Of a DNA stretch of 64,000 nucleotides, positions 51,064 to 59,282 are shown in pieces. The notes under the pieces are model-generated. The model was not told the DNA's origin. It saw only the letters and a program-made list of their open reading frames with translations, and did not search any database. Positions within the stretch are counted from its first letter, which is position 1; the number at the start of each line of letters is the position of its first letter. The position numbers and the translations under genes are program-made. This DNA comes from Phaeodactylibacter sp. (GTDB lineage Bacteria; Bacteroidota; Bacteroidia; Chitinophagales; Saprospiraceae): positions 47,602 to 111,601 of the forward strand of contig NZ_JALEGS010000093.1 in assembly GCF_022763345.1 (NCBI RefSeq). Direction: 5' to 3'.

Positions 51064-53493
51064 ATGATTTACGATAACCCCTCCAGCCATGGTCAATCTA
51101 ATAAATACCGAAGTGCGCTAAAAGAAAAACTCCAAGCTTTAGGGCTTGATGCCCACTATATCCGGGCAGAGGGGGACATCCTCTATCAAAAACAAGGGGC
51201 TTCGGAGCGAGCGGTCCTTGATTTGGTTGGCGGATATGGAGCGAACTTGCTGGGGCATTTCCACGAACAGCTGGTAGCTGTAGCGATGCAGTATTTTCAG
51301 GCAAAGCCTCCTGTTCTTGCTCAGGGTACGATTGGCCCAGGGCTGGAAGCCCTGAACAATAAGCTGCGGGAGCAATTTGGAGCGTATTGTGCCACCCTGA
51401 CCAATACCGGAGCAGAAACTGTTGAAGCTGCTATTAAACATGCCAGCCTGGAGAATGGGAAAACGAGGTGCTGGGCGCTCCACAATGCCTATCATGGCAA
51501 GTCACTGGGCACCCTGCCATTTGCTCAGGCCCATAATGAGCCCTTTCAACGAAAGAGCCTGCCAATTGACTTTCTTGACCCGAACCAGCCGGATACCTGG
51601 GAGCAAGCATATGCTCATATTGATGAGGTTTCCTTTTGCATCGTAGAGCCGATTCAGGGCGAAGCTGGCGTGGTGCCTTTACCGGAGCAGTTTGTGGATT
51701 GGCTCAACAGCGTCACAGGGCAGCATGGTATTCCCATCATTGTGGATGAGGTTCAGACCGGACTGGGCCGTACCGGGACCCTGCTGGCAGCGGATCAGAT
51801 TGGTTTGCGGAAGGACTATATCTGTTTGTCTAAAGCGCTTGGTGGCGGCATAGCAAAGATTGGAGCGCTTCTGGTCAAAGAAGAAAGGTTTGTCCCTGAG
51901 TTTGCCATGCTGAACACCTCTACATTTTCTGACGATGGGTGGAGTGTGGCTATTGCCAATGCTGTACTTGATATCATCTTAGAGCAAGATCTGGCAGCAC
52001 AATGCGCTAAAAAGGGAGCTTACTGGAAAAAGGAGCTGATGGCGGTACAAGCGGCGTTTCCTGAAGTGCTAAAATCCGTCCGGGGCAGTGGCCTTATGTT
52101 GGGTATTGAATTTCATGCCCCCGGCCGCTCGGCTTCCAACCTGTTGCGCAATCTTGCCGGAACGGCCTATCTGGGTTATGTCATAGCCAGCTATCTTTTG
52201 GAGCGGCATCAGATCCGTGTCATGCCAACGCTAAGCAATCCAAATACCATCCGGGTGCAGCCTTCTGCTTATGTTTCCAAGTCGCACCTGTCCCGCTTCC
52301 TCAGGGGGCTGCGGTCGGTTTGCGAGCGGATAGAACGGGCGGATGCAGGAGGTTTGATTGGCCACCTCGCGCACCGAAAAGCCGCCGCTGCAAAAGATTA
52401 TAGCCATCAAAATACCTTCAAGCATCAGCCGCCTGCCAGTAAAAAGAAGGTCGCCTTTTTGGGGCACTTTATTACGGCCAGGGATTTGGCATTGTGGGAT
52501 GCTTCCTTTGCGGACTGGTCCGCTCACGAATTGGAACACCTGTTAGACCGGACCGCCAAACTCCTGGACCCGGTGGTTTTTGATGAGGTCAATGTACATT
52601 CTGTCAACGGGGACACCACCCACCTGAGCTTTATCGGCTTGTTCTTAGATTCCCGCCTTATAGAGTCGGCCTACCGCACCCGGGATTATGAATGGATCGT
52701 TGATAAGATCAGGCATGCCGCCAGCCTGGCTGAAGCAGCAGGCTGCCAGGTACTGGGATTAGGGGGTTACACCTCTATTTTGACCAAAAATGGAAAACGG
52801 CTGGAACGCCCGGGGCTGACGGTAACCACCGGAAATTCACTAACCGTAGGTTTTGGGTGGGAGGCTATCGCCCGGGCAGCCCGGATACAGGAGGTGCAAT
52901 TGCGGGAAGCCGCTGTGGCGATAGTTGGCGCCGGCGGCAATATCGCCAATACCTATGCTACCCTTCTGGCAGGTGAGGTGAAGCGCCTGGTGCTGGTTCC
53001 ACGGCTGCTGCAAAATCCTAAAGTCGCCCGGCTACGGCAAACCTTATCCCTGCAGTATCCCGAACTACAGATTGACATTACCGACCGGTTAGATACCGTG
53101 AAAGACTGTGAAATAATCGTGGCTTCTTCCAATTCCAGCATGCCCGTTCTCTTTCCGGAACATTTGTCGCTAACAACCAAAATCATCTGCGACCTCGCTG
53201 TGCCTTCGGATGTGGCTGAATCAGTGGGAACGATATGGCCAGAAATCATTGTACTCAAGGGAGGCGTCATTCAGCTGCCACGAAATGAAGACTTTAAAAT
53301 AGGTGGTATCCCTTTGCCGGACGGGCATGTATTTGCCTGTATGGGCGAGACCTTAGTCATGGGGCTGGACCAATGCAAGCACTTCCCCGGCTCTGTTGGC
53401 GCAGTCTCCCCGGCAGGTGTCCTGCGGATTTTAGCGTTAGCGAAGCAGGCCGGTTTTGCGCTGGGCGGGTTTAAAGAAGCAGCCTCCTATTGA
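51064..53493 (+). CDS. Fusion: class III aminotransferase + acyl-ACP-reductase-like (AAR) domain
   Basis: 809 residues. Residues 1-430 form a class III aminotransferase (ornithine/putrescine aminotransferase type): TNTGAETVEAAIKHA (113-127), IIVDEVQTGLGRTG (Asp228) and the PLP lysine K257 in CLSKALGGG. After a basic linker, residues 461-809 resemble cyanobacterial acyl-ACP reductase: VAFLGHFI, LGLGGYTSIL (564-573), TTGNSLTVGFGW, NADPH fold VAIVGAGGNIANT (618-630), LKGGVIQLP, and VFACMGETL with Cys759 where AAR has its acyl-binding Cys. Predicted to reduce an acyl thioester to an aldehyde and aminate it, giving a primary amine without releasing the aldehyde. Divergent from two acyltransferases. 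Confidence 0.88.
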   Translation: MIYDNPSSHGQSNKYRSALKEKLQALGLDAHYIRAEGDILYQKQGASERAVLDLVGGYGANLLGHFHEQLVAVAMQYFQAKPPVLAQGTIGPGLEALNNKLREQFGAYCATLTNTGAETVEAAIKHASLENGKTRCWALHNAYHGKSLGTLPFAQAHNEPFQRKSLPIDFLDPNQPDTWEQAYAHIDEVSFCIVEPIQGEAGVVPLPEQFVDWLNSVTGQHGIPIIVDEVQTGLGRTGTLLAADQIGLRKDYICLSKALGGGIAKIGALLVKEERFVPEFAMLNTSTFSDDGWSVAIANAVLDIILEQDLAAQCAKKGAYWKKELMAVQAAFPEVLKSVRGSGLMLGIEFHAPGRSASNLLRNLAGTAYLGYVIASYLLERHQIRVMPTLSNPNTIRVQPSAYVSKSHLSRFLRGLRSVCERIERADAGGLIGHLAHRKAAAAKDYSHQNTFKHQPPASKKKVAFLGHFITARDLALWDASFADWSAHELEHLLDRTAKLLDPVVFDEVNVHSVNGDTTHLSFIGLFLDSRLIESAYRTRDYEWIVDKIRHAASLAEAAGCQVLGLGGYTSILTKNGKRLERPGLTVTTGNSLTVGFGWEAIARAARIQEVQLREAAVAIVGAGGNIANTYATLLAGEVKRLVLVPRLLQNPKVARLRQTLSLQYPELQIDITDRLDTVKDCEIIVASSNSSMPVLFPEHLSLTTKIICDLAVPSDVAESVGTIWPEIIVLKGGVIQLPRNEDFKIGGIPLPDGHVFACMGETLVMGLDQCKHFPGSVGAVSPAGVLRILALAKQAGFALGGFKEAASY

Positions 53494-53570
53494 CAGGAAT
53501 GGTAGCTGGCAAAGTCGTCTTTTTACTATCAGGCCTGTTGCCCAAAGACTAGCTTTGAAGAAAAAAGTAG

Positions 53571-54011
53571 ATGAAGTACGTTTTTACCTTGACCCTCCTC
53601 TCGTGGCTCACAGCTTGCCAAACGGCCTGGTTGCCTTCGAAGACCGCAGAACGCCAGATTATTGAAACCCTGAAAGACGAAACCCGTTATTTTTGCGAAC
53701 GCAATCTTTCGAAATGGGCGGCCCAATGGTCGCACGTCAGTTACGCCTCCAAAATGTACGGAGGCGATAATGCTTTTGTAGTATTTTCAGGTTGGGAGGC
53801 GATCCGGCAGAATACCATTGATCATATGCGCGAGCATCCCGAGCCCATTGAAGTACCGGAAGTGGAAGCGGATTACCACATTGAGTATTTTGGCAAGACC
53901 GCTTGGGTTTTTTATGCTAAAAAAAGCTCACAGGGACTGGTCCGGGAAGCCCGCTTTATGGTCCGTGAAAAGGGCGTTTGGAAGATCGCCCGCATGCAGA
54001 CAATCTACTAA
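53571..54011 (+). CDS. Lipoprotein of the NTF2-like (SnoaL/DUF4440) family
   Basis: 146 residues. Lipoprotein signal WLTACQ. Cone-shaped NTF2-like fold: ERQIIETLKDETRYFCERNL (helix), WAAQWSHVSYASKMYGGDNA (cavity region), YFGKTAWVFYAKKS and VWKIARMQTIY (closing strand). No catalytic residues can be assigned; such proteins are often small-ligand binders or isomerase-like. Located 77 nt after the fusion enzyme, possibly cotranscribed, but the fold is too generic to tie it to that pathway. A TAGCTTTG -7-like element at 53550-53557 hints at its own promoter. Confidence 0.72.
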   Translation: MKYVFTLTLLSWLTACQTAWLPSKTAERQIIETLKDETRYFCERNLSKWAAQWSHVSYASKMYGGDNAFVVFSGWEAIRQNTIDHMREHPEPIEVPEVEADYHIEYFGKTAWVFYAKKSSQGLVREARFMVREKGVWKIARMQTIY

Positions 54012-54023
54012 CCGAACGGACCA

Positions 54024-54515
54024 TTACAACGCCATCACATAAAACGCCGAGCAGGCACTATGCCCGGTGGCCCCCATTGGCCCGTCCAGAGCTTTGAACC
54101 CATACCGTTGGTAAAACCGGTTGGCGGCAGCCATCTCAGTAATGGTCTCCAGGTAGCAAAGCTGAAAACCGAAGGAACGGGCCGCATCAAGGCAACGGTC
54201 TGCGATGGCAACGGCCAGCCCCTTGCCACGGGCTTCGGGCAGGAAGTACATCTTCTTCAATTCGCAGGTGTGTTCGTCGCCACCGAGCAGTGGGGCAATG
54301 CCAGCACCACCGTAGACTTGGCCTTTATGCTCAATCACAAAGTAGGCTGATCGCTCCGCCTGATAAGCCGTGTACATATCGTCCACTTCAGCATCGTGGA
54401 TGGAAAAACCTTCTCCGGAAGCCCCGTGGGCGGTCATCACCTCTCGGATGATGTAGGCCATGCGGGCAGTATCCTCCGGCTGTATGAGGCGAATGGTGAA
54501 ATTATTTACTTTCAT
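54024..54515 (-). CDS. GNAT-family N-acetyltransferase
   Basis: 163 residues. TIRLIQPEDTARMAYIIREV at the start, AGIAPLLGGDEHTCELKKMY (strand beta4), the acetyl-CoA loop FLPEARGKGLAVAIADRCLD, and RSFGFQLCYLETITEMAAAN with a closing FYQRYGFKALDGP. Single-domain cytosolic enzyme; substrate not predictable. Immediately downstream of the NTF2-like gene on the same strand (3 nt), hence probably cotranscribed. Confidence 0.87.
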   Translation of the reverse strand: MKVNNFTIRLIQPEDTARMAYIIREVMTAHGASGEGFSIHDAEVDDMYTAYQAERSAYFVIEHKGQVYGGAGIAPLLGGDEHTCELKKMYFLPEARGKGLAVAIADRCLDAARSFGFQLCYLETITEMAAANRFYQRYGFKALDGPMGATGHSACSAFYVMAL

Positions 54516-54518
54516 AAA

Positions 54519-54959
54519 TTAGCTTTTATCGGTAAGGGCAATGACCTGATGCCCTTCAAAAACAAAAACAGATTGCCCGCTGAGCCTGAGCGTATCCCCG
54601 GCCTTAAGTCCGTTCGGCAGTTCAATAGCCAGCTGCCCCTCATAGTCAATCTCAATGGTGACGGTATCTCCGCTGAATTTCCAGGCTGTGATGGTTTGCC
54701 GGCGGTGACTGAAGTATTGTTTTGCCTGTTCCGCCTGCTGACGAAAGGCGGGTAAGCCTTCGGTCTGAAGGCCGGTCTGTCCGTTGGTGATGTTTTTGAA
54801 GACTACGGAAGGGTGCAGGTGCTGAACCATTCCGTCTACATCGAAGCGGTTGTAAGCCTGAATGTAGTCTTCAATTACGCGCTTTTGTTCGGTTTGCATA
54901 GGTAGCTGTTGGCAACTGATGAGTAGAAACATGGGCAGTGCCCAAAACCATTTTTTCAT
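54519..54959 (-). CDS. NTF2-like lipoprotein
   Basis: 146 residues. Signal with lipobox LLISCQQ (Cys at 16). NTF2-like fold of the SnoaL/DUF4440 group: EDYIQAYNRFDVDGMVQHLH, PSVVFKNITNGQTGLQTEGL and closing strands TITAWKFSGDTVTIEIDYEG and QSVFVFEGHQVIALTD. Probably periplasmic and ligand-binding. In front of the GNAT gene. A second NTF2-like lipoprotein is encoded on the other strand at 53571-54011, but the two are only distantly alike. Confidence 0.8.
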   Translation of the reverse strand: MKKWFWALPMFLLISCQQLPMQTEQKRVIEDYIQAYNRFDVDGMVQHLHPSVVFKNITNGQTGLQTEGLPAFRQQAEQAKQYFSHRRQTITAWKFSGDTVTIEIDYEGQLAIELPNGLKAGDTLRLSGQSVFVFEGHQVIALTDKS

Positions 54960-55031
54960 GTACAGATTTATATGAAAAGCTTCAAACGGTACAAATGAGT
55001 TCCCGTTGAAGCAAAGGAAGTGCAGTTGGGG

Positions 55032-55616
55032 CTACTTATCGAGCAGGCCGTTAAGCTGAGCATACTGTAGGAGTAATATGGTTTTGGCATCCCGGATGGC
55101 TCCGGTTGGAATCATCCGGCAGGCCTCGTCGAAGTTCATTTCCAGCACTTCGATGTTTTCCTGCTCGGCCGCTACGCCTCCGCCTTCTCCTACTTTCATG
55201 TCATCGTTGTAGGGGGCCACAAAGAAGTGGACGATTTCCGTAACAGAGCCGGGAGACATGTAGGCCTCGAATATTTTCTGTGGTGCCTCTACCCGGTAGC
55301 CGGTCTCTTCCTCCGTTTCCCGTTGTATGCCCGCAGCCGCCCCTTCCGCATCGAGCAGCCCGGCACAGGCTTCAATAAGGAGGCCTTCCGGATTGCCATT
55401 GACGTAAGTGGGCATTCGAAATTGACGGGTCAGTATAACGGTACGGCGGGCTTTGTTGTAGAGCAGGATGGTAGCGCCGTTGCCCCGGTCGTAGGCCTCG
55501 CGTTCCTGTCGTTCCCATTGCCCGTCCGCCCGGCGCAGGTCAAAGGTAATCTTGCGCAGGGTGTACCAGTTGTCAGAGAGCAATTCGTTTTTGATGATTT
55601 TTACTTCGGGTGACAT
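55032..55616 (-). CDS. nudK: Nudix hydrolase, NudK (GDP-mannose pyrophosphatase) type
   Basis: 194 residues. VKIIKNELLSDNWYTLRKIT is the NudK-type N-terminus that forms the dimer. The Nudix box GLLDAEGAAAGIQRETEEET carries RE..EE for Mg binding, with one residue fewer than usual before the first Glu. YMSPGSVTEIVHFFVAPYND is the ADP-ribose/GDP-mannose-type downstream motif. It hydrolyses nucleotide sugars or ADP-ribose in the cytosol. Next to it on the same strand upstream is the PdxR-like regulator (21 nt), so they may be cotranscribed. Confidence 0.87.
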   Translation of the reverse strand: MSPEVKIIKNELLSDNWYTLRKITFDLRRADGQWERQEREAYDRGNGATILLYNKARRTVILTRQFRMPTYVNGNPEGLLIEACAGLLDAEGAAAGIQRETEEETGYRVEAPQKIFEAYMSPGSVTEIVHFFVAPYNDDMKVGEGGGVAAEQENIEVLEMNFDEACRMIPTGAIRDAKTILLLQYAQLNGLLDK

Positions 55617-55637
55617 AGTTAAGCTTTTGCGTAAAGA

Positions 55638-57158
55638 TTAAGGATTTTGTACAAATATTCGTGGCTTTGAAGCCTGCATTTCCAACATACTGCTTCTCAG
55701 GATTTGAAAGGCACGGGAGATTTCATCTGTATTCAATGCGGCGAAGCCCAGGCGGCAGGCATTCCAGTCGGTACCGGGTGGATTGTAAACTTTGCCGTCA
55801 GAAATCAGTAGCCCTTTTTCGCGGCAGCGGGCAGCAATTTCGGGGAGGGGAAATTGGGGGTTGAACCGGGCCCATACTGCCATGCCGCCTTCCGGCACCT
55901 GGAAATCAACTGCAAAATTAAGCTCTTCCTGCAGTAGTTTGCAAAGGTGGTCGCGGCGCTGCCGGTAAGCGTGGAGTGCCTTTTTACCATAACGGCGCAT
56001 AGTGCCCAGCTCGATCAGCCGGGCGATGGCCCGCTCCTGAATGGGGTCGCCAGGGTCGCCAATGAGCTGCCGGACCTGCATCAACCGCTGTATCAGGTCA
56101 TCCGGAGCAAGGATGAACCCCGCCCGTGCTGCCGGGAATAACTTCTTGGAGTAGGAGCCAATGTAAATTACATACCCTTCGCAATCCGCACTCGCAATAG
56201 GCAGCAGGGGCTTATGCTGGTAATGGTAATCATAGTCGTAGTCGTCTTCCAAAATGGCGAAGTGGTACTGCCGGGCCAGTTCCAGCAGTTGTACCCTCCG
56301 CTCCGGGGACAAGGCTACGGTAGTCGGCCAGTAGTGGTGGGAAGGCACATAGACCAGCCGGATGGCTTGCCGTTCGAGCCGTTGGCTTAGGGCATCCGTA
56401 TCAAGCCCCTTCTCATCTACCGGGAGGCGTAGCAGGCGGGCGCCGGCTTTCCGGAAGGCCTGATTGGCGATTTCATAACTGCTCTCCCCAACCACCACGG
56501 TATCACCTGGCTTAAGGAGCGTATGCGACAGCAGGAAGATGGCCTGCGTAGCGCCCCGGGTCAGGATCATTTGATTGGGTTGGACATTCAGCCCCCGGTA
56601 TTGATTGAGCAATGGCGTATAAATTTCCCGCAGCCTGCGGTCGCCGAGGGGGGAAACCTGCTCCAACAGCCGCCCCAGCCTCGGGCTTTGCAGAACGGAA
56701 GCATACTCCCGGGCGTACTCCTGCAGCGGGGCCAGCCGGGGATCCGATGAGCCGTCATCAAAAGCCAAAGGTGCACGTGGGGATTGCTGATACTCCAGCT
56801 CGGGCAGTGCCGGCTCGTACAGCGCAAAACCGGTCATTTCCGGGTAGCAGCAGGCCATGCCCAGATCCCCGTTGACCGACCGGGGTGTGACCACCGGCAG
56901 GTCTTTATTGATATACCACCCGCTGCGGTTCCGGCTGTAAATCCAGCCTTCTGCTTCCAGCTCACTAAGGGCGGCCACCACCGTATTCCGGTTGACTGCC
57001 AGGTGGCTGGCTATGGTGCGGGTGCCGGGCAGCTTAAAACCGGGTTTGAGAATGCCGCGCTTGATCAGCCGGGCCAGATTGTTGGACAACTGTATGTACA
57101 GCGCTACTTCCGAGTGGCGGTCCAGCGTGATTTCATTGAAAAATGGGTAATTCGGCAT
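55638..57158 (-). CDS. PdxR/MocR-type regulator: GntR domain fused to aminotransferase fold
   Basis: 506 residues. GntR winged helix ~15-85 (GFKLPGTRTIASHLAVNRNT, VVAALSELEAEGWIYSRNRS), a ~50-residue linker, then a PLP fold ~140-490 with RGATQAIFLLSHTLL, ILEDDYDYDYHY and the PLP lysine K338 in IGSYSKKLFPAARAG. The PdxR subgroup controls vitamin B6 genes when PLP is bound. It follows an aldo/keto reductase by 3 nt on the same strand. AKRs of this type include pyridoxal reductases, so a B6-linked operon is possible but not shown. Confidence 0.88.
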   Translation of the reverse strand: MPNYPFFNEITLDRHSEVALYIQLSNNLARLIKRGILKPGFKLPGTRTIASHLAVNRNTVVAALSELEAEGWIYSRNRSGWYINKDLPVVTPRSVNGDLGMACCYPEMTGFALYEPALPELEYQQSPRAPLAFDDGSSDPRLAPLQEYAREYASVLQSPRLGRLLEQVSPLGDRRLREIYTPLLNQYRGLNVQPNQMILTRGATQAIFLLSHTLLKPGDTVVVGESSYEIANQAFRKAGARLLRLPVDEKGLDTDALSQRLERQAIRLVYVPSHHYWPTTVALSPERRVQLLELARQYHFAILEDDYDYDYHYQHKPLLPIASADCEGYVIYIGSYSKKLFPAARAGFILAPDDLIQRLMQVRQLIGDPGDPIQERAIARLIELGTMRRYGKKALHAYRQRRDHLCKLLQEELNFAVDFQVPEGGMAVWARFNPQFPLPEIAARCREKGLLISDGKVYNPPGTDWNACRLGFAALNTDEISRAFQILRSSMLEMQASKPRIFVQNP

Positions 57159-57161
57159 AGC

Positions 57162-58103
57162 TTACAGTTGAATCGGTTCGTTGATGGCCAATGCGCCCAT
57201 GCTTTCCTCAATTTGGTGCACTTTGCTACCGGAAATCAGGGGCATGATTGGCACTTCCTGTGCCATCATCCAGACCAGCACCAGTTGATTGGCCGTGTGC
57301 CCGGTAGTCTGCGCCATTTTATGTAGGCGTTGCAGACGCTCCCGGTTTTCGGGCAGGTCGTACTCGGGCGGCAGCGCTGCATCCGGGCCTTTGGCATACA
57401 AGCCGGAAAGCAGTGTGGAATAGGCCAGCAGGGTGATGTGGGATCGCCGATGGGCGTACTGCAGCATTCCATCATCAATGAGGCGCTGTACCCAGAAATC
57501 GGCATCCGGCTTTGGGCGCAGATAGGAATACTTTTGTTGTACAGCACAGTAGGTTGGCAGGTCTTTTTCCCGGCTTAGTTGCAAGCTTTCCTCTACCCGC
57601 CAGGCCCAGGTATTGCTGATGCCAAATGCACGTACTTTGCCACTTTTTTTCAGGATGGCAAAGGCCTCCAGGCGTTCTTCCACCGGGTATTCCAGAAAGT
57701 CGATATGCCCGTAGAGGAGATCAATATAGTCGGTGTGCAGCCTGCGGAGACTGTCTTCCACGGCTTGTATGATTGTCGCTTTGCGCAGGCCCTCCAATTC
57801 GATTTGATCCAGGCTGCCGGTGTAAGCCCTGGGACGGGCCCCGCACTTGGTGGCCAGCACAATGCGGTCGCGGGACTGTCGCTGCAGCCAGTGTCCAAGC
57901 ACGGTTTCACTTTCGTCCCCTACGCCCTGCTCCATCCAAAATGCATAATTGTTGGAGGTATCAATGAAGTTGCCACCGTTGCTCAGGTAGGCGTCCAACA
58001 GGAGCTCCGACTGTGTTTGATCAGTTTTGGTACCGAAGTACATGGTGCCCAGGCAGATGGGGCTGACTTTGAGGCTGCTGTTTCCGAGTGGTCGTAATTC
58101 CAT
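57162..58103 (-). CDS. Aldo/keto reductase
   Basis: 313 residues from ATG at 58103 (six upstream codons from a TTG are unlikely). (beta/alpha)8 barrel: LRPLGNSSLKVSPICLGTMY, FIDTSNNYAFW (Asp and Tyr of the catalytic tetrad), VLATKCGARP (Lys), DYIDLLYGHIDFLEYPVEER (His), GKVRAFGISNTWAW and a C-terminal NADPH-site segment LISGSKVHQIEESM. Reduces aldehydes or ketones with NADPH in the cytosol. Operon with the PdxR-like regulator. A -7-like element TAGTTTTG lies 16 nt upstream. Confidence 0.88.
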   Translation of the reverse strand: MELRPLGNSSLKVSPICLGTMYFGTKTDQTQSELLLDAYLSNGGNFIDTSNNYAFWMEQGVGDESETVLGHWLQRQSRDRIVLATKCGARPRAYTGSLDQIELEGLRKATIIQAVEDSLRRLHTDYIDLLYGHIDFLEYPVEERLEAFAILKKSGKVRAFGISNTWAWRVEESLQLSREKDLPTYCAVQQKYSYLRPKPDADFWVQRLIDDGMLQYAHRRSHITLLAYSTLLSGLYAKGPDAALPPEYDLPENRERLQRLHKMAQTTGHTANQLVLVWMMAQEVPIMPLISGSKVHQIEESMGALAINEPIQL

Positions 58104-58118
58104 AGGTGTTTTTGATGG

Positions 58119-58126
58119 CAAAACTA
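58119..58126 (-). promoter_or_regulatory. -7 promoter element candidate for the aldo/keto reductase operon
   Basis: TAGTTTTG on the minus strand fits TAnnTTTG; no clear TTG lies 19 nt upstream. Transcription would start about 8 nt before the ATG at 58103. Confidence 0.35.
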
Positions 58127-58160
58127 TAATCTGTTGTGCCTGCCCGATAGTAAAAAAGCG

Positions 58161-58994
58161 TCAGGACCGGCTGATCCGGGCCATTTCGTTCTGTAGCTGA
58201 AAGTCCCGGTCGGCTACAGCGGTTGGGGTGATGCCCAGGTGCGCCTTGAAGTCTTTGATAAAGTGCATCTGATCGAAGTAGCCGTATTGAAAGTAGTTGC
58301 CGGGCTGCACTTCCCGAATTACGCTGTCCTTGTACAGTGCCTTGAACCGGATGAGCCGGGCAAATTGCTTGGGGGTAATTCCGGTGTATTGCTTGAAGTA
58401 GCGTTGCAGTTGGCGGATGCTGCGGTGGTGCTGCCGGGCCAGCTCCTGAATGGGAGTTTGCCCTTGCTCCTGCAATTGCGCCTCAATACAACGCTGCACG
58501 ATCGCCAGCCCATCCGGCATCTGTATGCATTGTAAAGGCAGGGTGCCTTGCAGATGGTCCAGGATTTCGGCAGCGGTGTGCAGAGCCTTAAGTTGCGTTT
58601 CCAGATGTTGCAGCCATGGAATCCTGAGTTGTGATATGGGAAGGTTTTGCTGTGCCGCTTCGGCAGCCACTTTGGGAAAAAGCCGGTAAAACCCGGCAGG
58701 CTTAAGCTTGAGGCCCACAATATGCACCGGGCTGACCCGCGTGACCAACTGGGTCTGGGTTTGCAAGCCCACCAGGCAGGATTCTGTACCCCGTTGGCTG
58801 ACTTCCGGTTGATGAAGGGCCACTTTACGGTACCCGCCCTGATAGACAAAGATGACTTCCGGACATCCATCCGGGATCAGCAAGTCTGGTACCGTTTGCC
58901 GGTCTTCGGCGCTGCTGCGCATGACCCAGCAGGACTTCAGCACTTTGCTCAAGGGGGCAGGGGCGGCTGCCGAATCGAATTGGAGTTTTTGCAT
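58161..58994 (-). CDS. AraC-family transcriptional regulator
   Basis: 278 residues from MQKLQFDSAA; the upstream Met at 59060 gives a less protein-like leader. N-terminal ligand domain of the DUF6597 type (LLIPDGCPEVIFVYQG, VHIVGLKLKPAGFYRLFPKV), then a C-terminal AraC domain with two HTHs (~175-265: TPIQELARQHHRSIRQLQRY, KQYTGITPKQFARLIRFKAL, YFDQMHFIKDFKAHLGITPT). It probably controls the AKR/PdxR operon lying 57 nt downstream, but that is only positional inference. Confidence 0.9.
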   Translation of the reverse strand: MQKLQFDSAAAPAPLSKVLKSCWVMRSSAEDRQTVPDLLIPDGCPEVIFVYQGGYRKVALHQPEVSQRGTESCLVGLQTQTQLVTRVSPVHIVGLKLKPAGFYRLFPKVAAEAAQQNLPISQLRIPWLQHLETQLKALHTAAEILDHLQGTLPLQCIQMPDGLAIVQRCIEAQLQEQGQTPIQELARQHHRSIRQLQRYFKQYTGITPKQFARLIRFKALYKDSVIREVQPGNYFQYGYFDQMHFIKDFKAHLGITPTAVADRDFQLQNEMARISRS

Positions 58995-59125
58995 GGGGTT
59001 GGGTGTGTTATTTGACCCTTTAACAATCAAAAACTTCCTTTCGGTTGGCGGAAAACCCAATTTTCAGGACTGGACCACCTCAACGTACGAATCTGGCTGG
59101 TCTGATTAGCTCAGTACAGGCACGA

Positions 59126-59280
59126 ACTGATCTGCAAACCACTAGACAAATAAGGCGTCATGAATAAAAGGGATTATTTTTTGTGCGCTGGGGTTCCCGC
59201 CTTTAGGGGGAAAGGGGGCGTGCGGAGGCTGAAAAATCAATCCCTTTTGAAAAATGTCTTGTAGTATAACTGATCTGCAA
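59126..59280. mobile_element. MITE-like element: imperfect inverted repeats flanked by 12-bp direct repeats
   Basis: ACTGATCTGCAA occurs at 59126-59137 and again at 59269-59280. The 131 bp between have ends that pair imperfectly (ACTAGACA at the left, TGTCTTGTAGT at the right) and an exact 10-bp pair AAAAGGGATT/AATCCCTTTT further in. No coding capacity. This fits a small non-autonomous element with a target duplication. Confidence 0.5.
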
Positions 59281-59282
59281 GA

